A DNA stretch of 57,836 nucleotides from a bacterium (GCA_022774755.1 JALFLK010000027.1:1-57836), one strand, 5' to 3'; positions 48,253 through 55,990 are shown, counted from the stretch's first letter. The notes: generated by a model not told the origin, from the sequence alone. Numbers and translations are program-made.

Positions 48253-48885
48253 TCACAAGTTAAGCTGTTGCAATATAAATTCGGCAAAATTTTCTGCTTT
48301 TGCAATGGCTTCATCGGTAGTAAACGACGCCAAATTGTCCTCATCCTGAACCGAAATCATACCTAGGTAATCAAGGTTTGAGTGTTCACACAGGCGTTTT
48401 ACGCCTTGTTCAAAGGGGTCGGTGCCGTAGCCCTGTTCATAACCGTTTGTGGTTATCAGCGCAACTTTTTTACCCTGCCACAAACAGCCCTCTGCACTTC
48501 CGTAGTATTTGTTCATTCCGTAATGTCTGTCAAGAAACGCCTTCATAGGGGCGGTACAGTACCAGGAAAAAATCGGCGTTGCCAGAACAATACAATCGCT
48601 CTGCAATATTTTCTCCATCAGCATAGGCACATCATCCTGTATTTTACAGCCGTATTTTTCGGGTACATTCTGACAGTGATAACATCCCTCACATGGAGAA
48701 ATATTCATACCGTACAAATAGTTGTAATCCACATCTGCCCCCAAATGTTTCAGCCGCTCAATAAAATATCCCGTAAGAGTGGCCGTATTACCCTTAGGGC
48801 GAGGACTTCCCATTAGTACGCATACCTTTGGAGCGGTTTGCTTTGCTTGGGTTCTAATGTTATTTTTTATATTATTATGGCTCAT
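48253..48885 (-). CDS. NADPH-dependent FMN reductase / iron-sulfur flavoprotein family
   Basis: Flavodoxin-fold oxidoreductase of 210 aa. FMN phosphate site is GSPRPKGNTATL (about 27-38). A Cys-rich motif PCEGCYHCQ...YGC (about 63-80) resembles the compact cluster motif of archaeal/clostridial iron-sulfur flavoproteins. ATPIFSWYCTAPMKAFLDRHY is the typical flavin-binding strand loop. Electron donor and acceptor are unknown; a cluster is likely but not proven. It is transcribed opposite to guaB; the hairpin AGCTCC/GGAGCT lies just beyond its stop. Confidence 0.85.
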   Translation of the reverse strand: MSHNNIKNNIRTQAKQTAPKVCVLMGSPRPKGNTATLTGYFIERLKHLGADVDYNYLYGMNISPCEGCYHCQNVPEKYGCKIQDDVPMLMEKILQSDCIVLATPIFSWYCTAPMKAFLDRHYGMNKYYGSAEGCLWQGKKVALITTNGYEQGYGTDPFEQGVKRLCEHSNLDYLGMISVQDEDNLASFTTDEAIAKAENFAEFILQQLNL

Positions 48886-48995
48886 ATTGCATCTCCGTAA
48901 AATATATTTTATTTAGTTTACATCCTGCAACGGCTGTATTTGTGAAGACCGTTGCTTACGCAAAGAAATATAGTGTAGTCATAAAAATCCTCCTG

Positions 48996-49029
48996 AAAAA
49001 AACACCAAGGCTCTTGACGAACCTTGGTG
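48996..49029 (-). terminator. Distal terminator downstream of rpsI
   Basis: On the - strand CACCAAGG and CCTTGGTG arms around an 11-base loop, followed by seven T residues. A second hairpin AGTACT-N10-AGTACT (49059-49080) reads better on the + strand. Otherwise 48886-49117 has no gene. Confidence 0.8.
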
Positions 49030-49117
49030 CATAAATACTTGTTAAGAAATTTCCACGGAGTACTACGGAAAAGCAGTACTTTTTCGCTTTCATAAAGGGA
49101 TAATAAAAATCCCCATT

Positions 49118-49166
49118 AAAGAAACAGCAAAGGATAACAAAAAAGTTATCTCTTACTAAACTGTGG
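49118..49166. repeat. Outer copy of a 49-bp direct repeat (rpsI 3' end plus terminator)
   Basis: Identical over 49 bases to 49265-49313. It contains the last codons (PQFSKR), stop and following hairpin (GATAAC-TTTTTT-GTTATC on the - strand) of rpsI, but is detached from the gene by a 98-base insert. Confidence 0.95.
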
Positions 49167-49264
49167 GAGCGTAAAGAAAATGTGCCTATGACACATTTTC
49201 AGCGACCACCGCAACAGCGAAGCTGTGAGGACCCACAGAACAAAGGATTTTGCAATTTCTGAAC
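49167..49264. mobile_element. Small insertion element beside rpsI
   Basis: A 98-base segment bracketed by the 49-bp direct repeat. It contains the perfect hairpin GAAAATGTG-N7-CACATTTTC and then AGCGACC ... AGCGAAG. The insert between the repeats at tRNA-Leu (52693-52848) shares TTAAGAAAATGTGCC-like sequence, the same hairpin and AGCGAAG. No coding capacity. Interpreted as a non-autonomous element or a duplication-generating insertion. Confidence 0.65.
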
Positions 49265-49313
49265 AAAGAAACAGCAAAGGATAACAAAAAAGTTATCTCT
49301 TACTAAACTGTGG
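49265..49313. repeat. Gene-attached copy of the 49-bp direct repeat
   Basis: Perfect copy of 49118-49166; this one is continuous with the rpsI reading frame and supplies its last codons, stop codon and proximal terminator hairpin. Confidence 0.95.
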
Positions 49314-49694
49314 AGCTCTACGAGCAGCTTTAAGACCGTATTTCTTACGCTCTTTCATTCTCGGGTCACGAGTGAGGAAGCCTGCTTTCTTAAGAGCAGG
49401 ACGAAGAGCCTCGCTGTCATACTGAAGGAGAGCTCTTGAAATACCGTGACGAATTGCGCCTGCCTGACCTGTAACGCCGCCGCCTGCAACTCTGCAAACG
49501 ATGTCGAACTTTTCAGCGGTGTCAGTCAGAGCGAGGGGCTGTCTAACGATGAGCTTCAAGGTTTCAAGACCGAAATAATCGTCAATATCTCTGTCGTTTA
49601 TTGTAATTTTACCGGTACCCTGGTAAAGTCTTACTCTAGCAACGGAGCTTTTTCTTCTGCCTGTACCGTAGAAAAATGGTTTTGCATCATACAT
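49293..49694 (-). CDS. rpsI: Small ribosomal subunit protein uS9
   Basis: A 133-aa ribosomal protein. [20 protein letters not shown] at the N-terminus, [20 protein letters not shown] in the middle, and the P-site-contacting C-terminal tail [12 protein letters not shown]. All are standard S9. It follows rplM by 20 bases, with GGAGGTAAATAAGT upstream. Its last 21 coding bases are part of a perfect duplication found again 147 bases further out. Confidence 0.98.
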   Translation of the reverse strand: MYDAKPFFYGTGRRKSSVARVRLYQGTGKITINDRDIDDYFGLETLKLIVRQPLALTDTAEKFDIVCRVAGGGVTGQAGAIRHGISRALLQYDSEALRPALKKAGFLTRDPRMKERKKYGLKAARRAPQFSKR

Positions 49695-49714
49695 ACTTAT
49701 TTACCTCCTTCAAA

Positions 49715-50143
49715 TTAAACTTCAACTGCTTCGGGCTTCTGAGCCTGATGAATATGCTCTGCGCCCTCAAAGAGTCTGAGCCTTAAAAGAGCAGATCTGC
49801 CGATTGTGTTTGAAGGAATCATACCCTTAACGGCAAGCTCCATAGCCTTTGTGGGACGGGTTGCCATAAGTGTATCATATCTTGTTTCTTTAAGGTGACC
49901 GATGTATCCGGTGTGGCGCTGCCACTTTTTCTGAACAAGCTTGTTGCCTGTTAAAACTGCGTCTTTACAGTTGATAATGATAACGTGGTCGCCGCAATCA
50001 ACGTGGGGAGTAAAAGTAGGCTTATGCTTGCCTCTTAAAAGAACAGCAGCCTGTGCAGCAACTCTGCCCAAAGGCTTGCCTGCTGCATCAATTACATACC
50101 ACTTGCGCTCAACCTCGCTTTTTTTAGCCATATAAGTTGACAT
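49715..50143 (-). CDS. rplM: Large ribosomal subunit protein uL13
   Basis: A 142-aa ribosomal protein, an early assembly factor of the 50S subunit. RKWYVIDAAGKPLGRVAAQAA, GDHVIIINCKDAVLTGNK, the KKWQRHTGYIG motif and VKGMIPSNTIGRSALLRLRLF are diagnostic. AGGAGG ribosome site and a strong promoter upstream. First gene of the rplM-rpsI operon. Confidence 0.98.
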   Translation of the reverse strand: MSTYMAKKSEVERKWYVIDAAGKPLGRVAAQAAVLLRGKHKPTFTPHVDCGDHVIIINCKDAVLTGNKLVQKKWQRHTGYIGHLKETRYDTLMATRPTKAMELAVKGMIPSNTIGRSALLRLRLFEGAEHIHQAQKPEAVEV

Positions 50144-50183
50144 AGCGAATCCTCCTGTTTTTTATCTTTTTGTCGCAGAACTG

Positions 50184-50212
50184 ATTATAATACAGATAAA
50201 TCCCGTTGTCAA
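50184..50212 (-). promoter_or_regulatory. Promoter of rplM-rpsI
   Basis: On the - strand a perfect TTGACA (50212-50207), 17-base spacer and perfect TATAAT (50189-50184). The remaining spacer up to 50481 is AT-rich and shows no clear promoter for the rightward gene. Confidence 0.92.
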
Positions 50213-50481
50213 CAGGTTTTTTCAATTATTTTAATTTAGCAAACACCAATCTTTAAAATTCTCAAAAATACTCTCTTATACTCTTAAATGCTCAATAACC
50301 ATTTTTAAAAAAATTAAATAAATGTAACCAAATTATGCTGTGATAATTGCGATAATAAATATCACCGCTTTTTATATTTTTCAAAAAACACAAACTATTT
50401 CACATTATGTTCACCCCATTTATGAACAGCTTTCAAAATTATCTGTTAATTTATGGGTAATGAAGTTAAGGAGGTGATAAA

Positions 50482-50898
50482 ATGAAGCTTGACAGAAAGC
50501 CGTCTGTACTTGCCTGTGTTACGGGACAATATGACTGCGACAGAATTATTGCGGCAGCAGGAGAAATCGCAAAAGACAGGGAACTTCCGCTGCATGTCCT
50601 GTGCGTACTGAATACCGATACAAATTACGGCGCAATCAGCACCGAGCTGGAGCACCTGTACATTACAGCAAAAGAGCAGAACGCCGATATGACAATATTA
50701 TTTAACGACAACGCTCCCAAGGCTGCAGCCGACTTTGCAAAGCTGATGCGCTGCAGGCGAATTGTTTCGGGTATGCACGACGGCGAAATAACAAGTTTTC
50801 TTGTTGTTTTCAACAGGCTGATGCCGCAGATACCCATTACAATGGTTGACAAGAACAATAATATTTACAGCATGGAGCCTGTCAGTCAGCAGGCGTGA
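50482..50898 (+). CDS. Universal-stress-protein-like domain protein
   Basis: Cytoplasmic protein of 138 aa with a Rossmann-like alpha/beta pattern: SVLACVTGQYDCDRIIAAAGEIA resembles the N-terminal strand-helix of the USP domain in KdpD, and a C-terminal IVSGMHDGEITSFLVVFNRLMP matches the G-x-x-x-S-type end of these domains. The classic ATP-binding G-2x-G-9x-G(S/T) motif is not complete, so nucleotide binding is uncertain. AAGGAGGTG ribosome site. A perfect 14-bp hairpin follows the gene. Monocistronic. Confidence 0.7.
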   Translation: MKLDRKPSVLACVTGQYDCDRIIAAAGEIAKDRELPLHVLCVLNTDTNYGAISTELEHLYITAKEQNADMTILFNDNAPKAAADFAKLMRCRRIVSGMHDGEITSFLVVFNRLMPQIPITMVDKNNNIYSMEPVSQQA

Positions 50899-50967
50899 AA
50901 AAGTAAAAACAAATTACAATTTACTGAATAAAAAAGCAACAAAAATAATATGAATATATAAAAGCAT

Positions 50968-50998
50968 CAAGAGTCATCCCGAAACGGGATGACTCTTG
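50968..50998. terminator. Perfect 14-bp hairpin after the Usp-like gene
   Basis: CAAGAGTCATCCCG-AAA-CGGGATGACTCTTG. There is only a weak T-tract (TCTGTT) after it on the + strand, so termination efficiency is uncertain. The spacer 51000-51283 shows a TATAAT at about 51176 that may be the -10 box of the next gene, and nothing else. Confidence 0.6.
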
Positions 50999-51283
50999 TC
51001 TGTTAAGGAACCGCTGTATAAATCACGCTGAAAAGCTTTGCGAACTATTGAATCAGTGCATCCATAGTATAAAGATTGTTTAGGCAGAATGTTACATTTA
51101 CGGGGATGTTATTTGTAAGATTTTAACAAAAACGAAAAATTTATTCCCTTTTTCTTTATATATGAACAACATTATGTTATAATGCTGATGAGCGATAGTC
51201 TTGATGTAAATTTAAAATAAGGCACAAAATTCACAAATACAAAAAACAAAAATGAAAAGACTAATTCTGAAAGGAAGTTATCT

Positions 51284-52234
51284 ATGTATAGATTGGGTAT
51301 CGATTTAGGCGGAACAAATATTGTTGCAGCGGTTGTTGACGAAAAATATAAAATCGTTGCTCGTGCAAGCTGTAAAACAGCCGTTCCAAGACCTGAGGAG
51401 GAAATCTGCGACAGTATGGCAGAGGTTGCCCTCAAGGCAGTCACCAAGGCAAAAATCACTTTGGACGATATCAAGACCGTGGGAATCGGCGTTCCGGGTG
51501 CGGTAAACCCCGAAACAGGCGTAATTGAATATTCAGCCAATCTGTTTTTCCACAACTGGAAAATAGTATCAATGATGCAGGAGAGGCTGAACGGCAAGCC
51601 CGTTAAGATTGAAAACGACGCAAACGCCGCCGCCTACGGCGAATTTTTGGCAGGTGCCGCAAAGGGAGCAAAAAATGTTGTAGCAATCACCTTAGGCACC
51701 GGTGTAGGAGCAGGCATCATTATTGACGGAAAGATTTACAGCGGTTCAAATTACGCAGGAGCAGAGATGGGACATATGGTAATTGTCAAAGACGGCAAAG
51801 AGTGCGCCTGCGGAAGAAAGGGCTGTTGGGAGGCTTACGCTTCGGCAACAGGACTTATAAATCTTACAAAAGAGGCTATAGTAAAGGAAAGACCCGACTT
51901 TTCATATATGCTCAGCCTTTGCGACGGCGACATAAACAAGGTAAACGGCATTACTGCCTTTAAGGCTATGCGTGACGGCGACGAGCTTGGCAGACAGGTT
52001 GTTCACACATATATCAGCTATCTTGCCTGCGGAGTTATAAACGCCATCAATATTTTTCAGCCGGATATTCTGTGCATCGGCGGAGGTATTTCCAACGAAG
52101 GCGAAACACTGCTTGAGCCCTTGAGAGATATTGTCAAAAAAGAGCGTTACACAAAGCACAACGACAAGCAGACCGTTATCTGCAAGTGCCAGCTTGGTAA
52201 CGATGCAGGAATCATCGGTGCGGCATTTTTATAA
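51284..52234 (+). CDS. ROK-family glucokinase
   Basis: ATP-dependent sugar kinase (316 aa). Phosphate-binding GIDLGGTNIVAAVVD at the N-terminus, the substrate region ENDANAAAYGEFLAGAAKG (about 104-122) with catalytic Asp, GTGVGAGIIIDGKIYSG, and the ROK zinc site GHMVIVKDGKECACGRKGCWE (His-Cys-x-Cys-x4-Cys). The sequence is closest to clostridial glucokinases of this family, but N-acetylmannosamine or fructose kinases share these motifs. AAAGGAAG ribosome site. It has its own transcript. Confidence 0.92.
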   Translation: MYRLGIDLGGTNIVAAVVDEKYKIVARASCKTAVPRPEEEICDSMAEVALKAVTKAKITLDDIKTVGIGVPGAVNPETGVIEYSANLFFHNWKIVSMMQERLNGKPVKIENDANAAAYGEFLAGAAKGAKNVVAITLGTGVGAGIIIDGKIYSGSNYAGAEMGHMVIVKDGKECACGRKGCWEAYASATGLINLTKEAIVKERPDFSYMLSLCDGDINKVNGITAFKAMRDGDELGRQVVHTYISYLACGVINAINIFQPDILCIGGGISNEGETLLEPLRDIVKKERYTKHNDKQTVICKCQLGNDAGIIGAAFL

Positions 52235-52350
52235 TATCTGATTTAAACGGGAGAGGGTTTTTAAATTTTCTCCCGAAATGCTTTAGTATTAGTTGTAGTG
52301 CATAAATTTTACAATGCAGAGAGCGGTCATAAAATTTTTCAAAAAACAAC

Positions 52351-52379
52351 TTGACAAATAATTTGCCGTATAATATAAT
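52351..52379 (+). promoter_or_regulatory. Promoter of the tRNA cluster
   Basis: Perfect TTGACA (52351-52356), 17-base spacer and perfect TATAAT (52374-52379), 34 bases before the first tRNA. Confidence 0.92.
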
Positions 52380-52413
52380 GTTAAAGCTGACTTTTAATTG
52401 GTCTAAGAGATTT

Positions 52414-52490
52414 GGCGGAATAGCTCAGCTGGCTAGAGCATTCGGTTCATACCCGAAGTGTCGTAGGTTCAAGTCCTATTTCCGCTACCA
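52414..52490 (+). tRNA. tRNA-Met (CAT), elongator
   Basis: A 77-nt cloverleaf with acceptor GGCGGAA/TTCCGCT, D-arm AGCTCAGCTGGCTAGAGC, anticodon loop TTCATAC in a TTCGG/CCGAA stem, T-loop TTCAAGT and encoded CCA. The G1-U72 pair and GGTTCATACCC context match the Bacillus elongator tRNA-Met. The paired acceptor top excludes an initiator; a lysidine-type tRNA-Ile is less likely. Confidence 0.95.
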
Positions 52491-52493
52491 TCT

Positions 52494-52568
52494 GGCCCGG
52501 TGGTCAAGCGGTTAAGACACCGCCCTTTCACGGCGGTAACACGGGTTCAATTCCCGTCCGGGTCACCA
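52494..52568 (+). tRNA. tRNA-Glu (TTC)
   Basis: A 75-nt cloverleaf, acceptor GGCCCGG/CCGGGTC, anticodon loop CTTTCAC in a CCGCC/GGCGG stem, T-arm ACGGG-TTCAATT-CCCGT, encoded CCA. Three bases after tRNA-Met. Confidence 0.96.
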
Positions 52569-52574
52569 GAATTT

Positions 52575-52662
52575 GCTGGTGTGGTGGAATAGGCAGACAC
52601 AAGGGACTTAAAATCCCTCGGACTAATAATCCGTACCGGTTCAAGTCCGGTCACCAGCACCA
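52575..52662 (+). tRNA. tRNA-Leu (TAA)
   Basis: An 88-nt class II tRNA, acceptor GCTGGTG/CACCAGC, anticodon loop CTTAAAA in a GGGA/TCCC stem, a variable arm TCGGACTAATAATCCG, T-loop TTCAAGT and encoded CCA. Its last 14 bases belong to a 44-bp direct repeat that recurs at 52849. Confidence 0.96.
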
Positions 52663-52692
52663 GAGAAGAACATCAGATGGATGTTCTTTTTT
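52649..52692 (+). repeat. Gene-attached copy of a 44-bp direct repeat (tRNA-Leu 3' end plus terminator)
   Basis: Identical over 44 bases to 52849-52892. It spans the tRNA-Leu 3' end, CCA and the terminator hairpin through six T residues. Confidence 0.96.
52666..52692 (+). terminator. Terminator of the tRNA cluster
   Basis: AAGAACATC and GATGTTCTT arms (9 bp), AGATG loop, T-run. A perfect copy lies 200 bases downstream. Confidence 0.95.
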
Positions 52693-52848
52693 ATTTTTAC
52701 AAAAAATAGGAGAATAAAACACAGGACTTGAAGGCGACCGTTAAGAAAATGTGCCGGCGGCACATTTTTAGGAAGAGCGAAGAAGTGCATTTTCGCAGGG
52801 CAACACACCGCAGGCGACGAGATGAAAGATTTCTCCTTGATATGTCAA
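52693..52848. mobile_element. Small insertion element beside tRNA-Leu
   Basis: A 156-base segment between the two 44-bp direct repeats. It has the perfect hairpin AAAATGTGCC-GGC-GGCACATTTT at about 52746-52768 and AGCGAAG after it. The insert beside rpsI at 49167-49264 has the same core. No credible coding sequence. Confidence 0.65.
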
Positions 52849-52892
52849 GGTCACCAGCACCAGAGAAGAACATCAGATGGATGTTCTTTTTT
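52849..52892 (+). repeat. Outer copy of the 44-bp direct repeat
   Basis: Perfect copy of 52649-52692 that ends exactly in the T-tract of the duplicated terminator. Interspersed repeat DNA follows immediately. Confidence 0.96.
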
Positions 52893-53035
52893 TTCGCTCC
52901 GAGCAGATAGCGTCATCTAATCCGCAAACTTCTATGCCCGACCGTTAAACACTAAGCGAAGTTTCTTTTTTATACCCAGGAAATAGATTCATCTAAACTG
53001 AATACTTCGATTTCCAAAATTTAAACACTATGAAT
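52893..53035 (-). repeat. Two interspersed repeat units after the tRNA cluster
   Basis: First unit CGCTCCGAGCAGATAGCGTC ... TATGCCCGACCGTTAAACAC (52896-52950), then a degenerate unit GGAAATAGATTCATCTAA (from about 52979). Nothing else is recognised in 53036-53139. Confidence 0.7.
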
Positions 53036-53143
53036 GATTATTCTTATTCTATGTTTGCTTTTATGTCAATAGTTGGGCTAAAACCACAATTAAATATTGA
53101 ATGAGTACAAGCGACGGCAAATCAAGCTGTCGCTTGTTTTTTT

Positions 53144-53521
53144 ATAGAAAATTGCTCGGCTTTGCTCGAGCAAAAAAGGCTGTTTTCAGCAAAAGCTATC
53201 TGCCCGGATTGCGTGTCGAGGTACTCGAATTGTTTTGCTTTATCGGAAACTGTTTTTAACGGTCGGGCAACATAGTGTGTTGCAAAATCAATCTATCTGC
53301 CCGGATTGCGCGTCGAGGTACTCGAATTGTTTTGCTTTATCGGAAACTGCTTTTAACGGTCGGGCAATATAGTGTTTTGCAAAATCAATCTATCTGCCCG
53401 GATTGCGTGTCGAGGTACTCGAATTGTTTTGCTTTATCGGAAACTGCTTTTAACGGTCGGGCAACATAGTGTGTTGCAAAATCAAGCTATCTACCCGGAT
53501 TGCGCGTCGAGGTACTCGACT
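53144..53521 (+). repeat. 97-bp tandem array of interspersed repeat units
   Basis: Four units whose (T)GCCCGG cores start at 53201, 53298, 53395 and 53492 (TACCCGG in the last), an exact 97-bp period. Each has CGGTCGGGCA (a variant GCTCGAGCA opens the array), TATCTGCCCGGATTGCG and the palindromic GTCGAGGTACTCGA. Units differ by only a few bases, which points to recent amplification. No spacers or leader of a CRISPR type. Confidence 0.9.
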
Positions 53522-53606
53522 ATAAATACCCATAAAAAACTTGACAAAAGAAGTGGGCTGTTTTATTATGAATTTGTAGATAAAACCTCTTAAAAAGGAG
53601 ACTGCT

Positions 53607-54257
53607 ATGAACGATAAAGACTACAACTTCGATAACTTTTCCGATAAAAATCCCAGACCGAAAAATCTTTCAAAATACGACTCGTTTTATGAGCAGGATA
53701 ATGAGGTATACGACGATTTTCCGGAGTTTGATATTTCCGAGGACGAGGAACAAAATATGCACCGAAACGGTGATTACGGCGATGATTTTAACAGTCAGAC
53801 CGGAGATGATAACGGCGAAGACGAGGAATATTACCGCCAGAACAGCCACCGTCCAAAAAAGTCTGCAAATAAAAGAAACAAAAAGAAGAATAACAAGGCT
53901 TTGTCTGCAATTATAGTTGCAGTTGTGGTCATCCTTTTGATTATCGGAACGGTTGCAGTTGCTATGACAATGAACGGCGGTTCGGGAGATAAAAATTCCA
54001 CTACTGTGCCTGCGTCGTCATCAACTACTGCGCCAAAGCCCACCGAAAAGGAGCAAAAAGAAACAAAATCTGCTCCCACGGAAGCTCCTACCGAAGCTCC
54101 CACACAGGCGCCGACCCAGGCTCCCACCGAAGCACCTACACAAGCGCCTACCCAGGCTCCTACCGAAGCTCCCACCGAGGCGCCCACACAGACTGTGCAA
54201 ACTGACCCCCAGCCTACGGCAGAACCGGTTTCGCCTTCTGCGCCCCAAGGCTATTGA
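53607..54257 (+). CDS. Single-pass membrane protein with PTEAPTQ repeats
   Basis: A 216-aa protein. An acidic N-terminal half (about 1-75, many D and E) is followed by a Lys-rich stretch and one membrane helix (about 99-122, LSAIIVAVVVILLIIGTVAV). The outer part is a Ser/Thr/Pro-rich tail of repeated APTE/APTQ units (about 150-200). The topology is N-terminus in, tail through the cell wall. Codon repeats in the DNA (54080-54190) reflect the repeats. No domain is recognised. AAAAAGGAG ribosome site. Confidence 0.75.
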   Translation: MNDKDYNFDNFSDKNPRPKNLSKYDSFYEQDNEVYDDFPEFDISEDEEQNMHRNGDYGDDFNSQTGDDNGEDEEYYRQNSHRPKKSANKRNKKKNNKALSAIIVAVVVILLIIGTVAVAMTMNGGSGDKNSTTVPASSSTTAPKPTEKEQKETKSAPTEAPTEAPTQAPTQAPTEAPTQAPTQAPTEAPTEAPTQTVQTDPQPTAEPVSPSAPQGY

Positions 54258-54311
54258 TTTATGAGTGAAAATCATATATAATAGGATAACCACAATGTTT
54301 CGGAGGTTAAT

Positions 54312-54854
54312 ATGAAAAAGATTATTGCCGTTTTATCGGCTGTTTTAATGATGTCTGCATTGTTTTCCGGTTGCAACAACGACCCCTTAAGCAAGCAGAA
54401 TGTTGCGGCGGTAGCTACAACTGCACCCACAGAGGCGGAAACAACAGCAGAGGAAACAAACAAAGAATATACCGACACCCTTCAAGGCTTGGAGCAGTAT
54501 TTTGCCGATAAAGGATATATAAGCGTTCCGGAGGACAGGTCCGGTATACAGGAGATGGACGCAAGCCTTATTTCTGCAAGTCAGGGTTACAGATACAAAA
54601 CAAAGGTCAACAACGCTGATGTCGTTATTGAGCTTTACTCCTACGAGGACAGCAATAACGATACCGTAAAGTCGGTTAAAGAAAACGGCACTTTTAGAAT
54701 TTTAGACCTTGAACCTGTTAAGGCGTATATGTCCGACAGCGACAAGTATCTTATGGTATATACCGACAAGTCCAATCCTGCGGAGGATTCCGATAATTAC
54801 AAAAGAATGCAGGAAGTAATTGAAAACTTCAAAGCATTTCCATCCGTAAAATAA
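54312..54854 (+). CDS. Predicted lipoprotein
   Basis: A 180-aa secreted protein with signal peptide and lipobox LFSGC (Cys21), a Thr/Ala/Glu-rich linker, and a globular part of about 120 residues (TLQGLEQYFADKGYIS ... NFKAFPSVK). No family is recognised. It begins 54 bases after the PTEAPTQ membrane protein and has CGGAGG as ribosome site; the two share Thr/Pro/Glu-rich spacer style, so a common envelope role is possible. Terminator at 54872. Confidence 0.7.
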   Translation: MKKIIAVLSAVLMMSALFSGCNNDPLSKQNVAAVATTAPTEAETTAEETNKEYTDTLQGLEQYFADKGYISVPEDRSGIQEMDASLISASQGYRYKTKVNNADVVIELYSYEDSNNDTVKSVKENGTFRILDLEPVKAYMSDSDKYLMVYTDKSNPAEDSDNYKRMQEVIENFKAFPSVK

Positions 54855-54871
54855 AATTATGCGTAAAGCAA

Positions 54872-54904
54872 AAGGCTCCCTTTCTATTAGGGAGCCCTTC
54901 TTTA
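54872..54904 (+). terminator. Terminator after the lipoprotein gene
   Basis: AAGGCTCCCT and AGGGAGCC arms around a seven-base loop, followed by CTTCTTT. Confidence 0.85.
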
Positions 54905-54907
54905 CGT

Positions 54908-55170
54908 TATAGGAAATTGCTCGGTTGCGCTCGGGCATAAAAGGCTGTTTTCAGCAAGAGCTGTCTGCACGGATTGCGTGTCGAGGCTTTTTGCTCCGGG
55001 GAGATAGCTTCATCTAATTGGTAAAGTTTTATGCCCGACCGTTTTCCGCCGAGAAAAGGCCGGTTTATAACATAAAACATATATGTCCGACCGTTTTATT
55101 CCGGGAAAATAGATTCATCTATGGTGCTGTTCGCACGGATTGCGTGTCGAGGTACTCGACTTTTATATTG
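54908..55170. repeat. Composite interspersed repeat, near copy of the jag-mnmE repeat cluster
   Basis: Begins with GCTCGGTTGCGCTCGGGCA, then GCGTGTCGAGG, then bases 54961-55165 that align without gaps to 35941-36145 with only about ten differences. No gene in 54905-55210. Confidence 0.88.
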
Positions 55171-55210
55171 TACCGATATATTAGAGCCGATGTTTTATTT
55201 TAAACAAAAT

Positions 55211-55990
55211 TTAACTAATTAACACCTTATAATAACTGCGGGCAACATTTGCCTCAAATATATGCTTAACCGCAATAACGGCAAAGTAAACAAACATAAC
55301 AATAAGGTTTGTTTTTGACGCCCATGTAGTTGGACGGTTAGGACCGGTGCTGAAAAAGTATGTAAGCTGATAAACGGAAATAAGCGCAAAAATCACGCCG
55401 ATAATAATGTTTATTACAAAATAGGATTTTCCGCTTTTGCTGTAAAATTCGGGGTTCTTAAGCCTTTCCGATACGTTATTTAAAAACAGCAGATTGCTGA
55501 CAGAGTAGAAGACTGCCGACGTTCCGAGTAACAGCACAACCCCTATAAAAACAGGAATCAGCGCACGGACTATGCCCTCCATCACGCTTGTCCAAGAAAA
55601 GGAGGAGCGTCCGGGACTTTTGGTGAACAATGCAACCAACAGCAGGGCAATGATTAACGAACTAAAGGCAATTTCAATTATCAGTAAAAAAATACTGTAT
55701 ATTTTCAGCTTGTTAAATGTTTTGCTTAAAACGCTTTCGGCACAGCCGTTTTTTGCTTTCTTATATATAAGAAGCCAGCCGATGCACGGCAAAATTGAAA
55801 CCGCAAGGCAAATAAGCACAACACTGTTGAAAAGCGTGTTGTCGTTGTAGCTGTAACGGTTTAATACCGCCTGATTAAAAAACACGGCGGCAATTCCGAA
55901 TACAGATACCCCAAGAGAGGCTAAGCCGTAAATCAAGGTAACATCCTTGGAAAATACATTTTTTGCCAATGAGCGTGGGTTGCTTTCCAT
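55211..55990 (-). CDS. Multi-pass membrane protein of unknown function
   Basis: A 259-aa protein with about seven hydrophobic helices and short polar loops; the N-terminus is cytoplasmic and polar (MESNPRSLAKNV). Repeated YSxxNLLF- and LIYGLASLGVSVFG-type segments give no family match by eye. It lies 58 bases after the zinc-ribbon membrane protein on the same strand, and the spacer between them is a strong hairpin, so expression relative to that gene is probably reduced. GGAGG ribosome site. Confidence 0.65.
   Translation of the reverse strand: MESNPRSLAKNVFSKDVTLIYGLASLGVSVFGIAAVFFNQAVLNRYSYNDNTLFNSVVLICLAVSILPCIGWLLIYKKAKNGCAESVLSKTFNKLKIYSIFLLIIEIAFSSLIIALLLVALFTKSPGRSSFSWTSVMEGIVRALIPVFIGVVLLLGTSAVFYSVSNLLFLNNVSERLKNPEFYSKSGKSYFVINIIIGVIFALISVYQLTYFFSTGPNRPTTWASKTNLIVMFVYFAVIAVKHIFEANVARSYYKVLIS

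Noticed and set aside
52414..52490. CAT-anticodon tRNA as initiator or lysidine-type tRNA-Ile
   Set aside because: The first acceptor position is paired (G-U), unlike an initiator, and the anticodon-arm context matches the Bacillus elongator tRNA-Met better than tRNA-Ile2.
52728..52910. A 60-codon open frame on the + strand after tRNA-Leu
   Set aside because: It runs across the hairpin insert and into the duplicated tRNA end and terminator, so it cannot be a real gene.
53144..53521. Possible CRISPR array
   Set aside because: Regular 97-bp spacing comes from whole-unit tandem duplication. There are no variable spacers and no cas genes.
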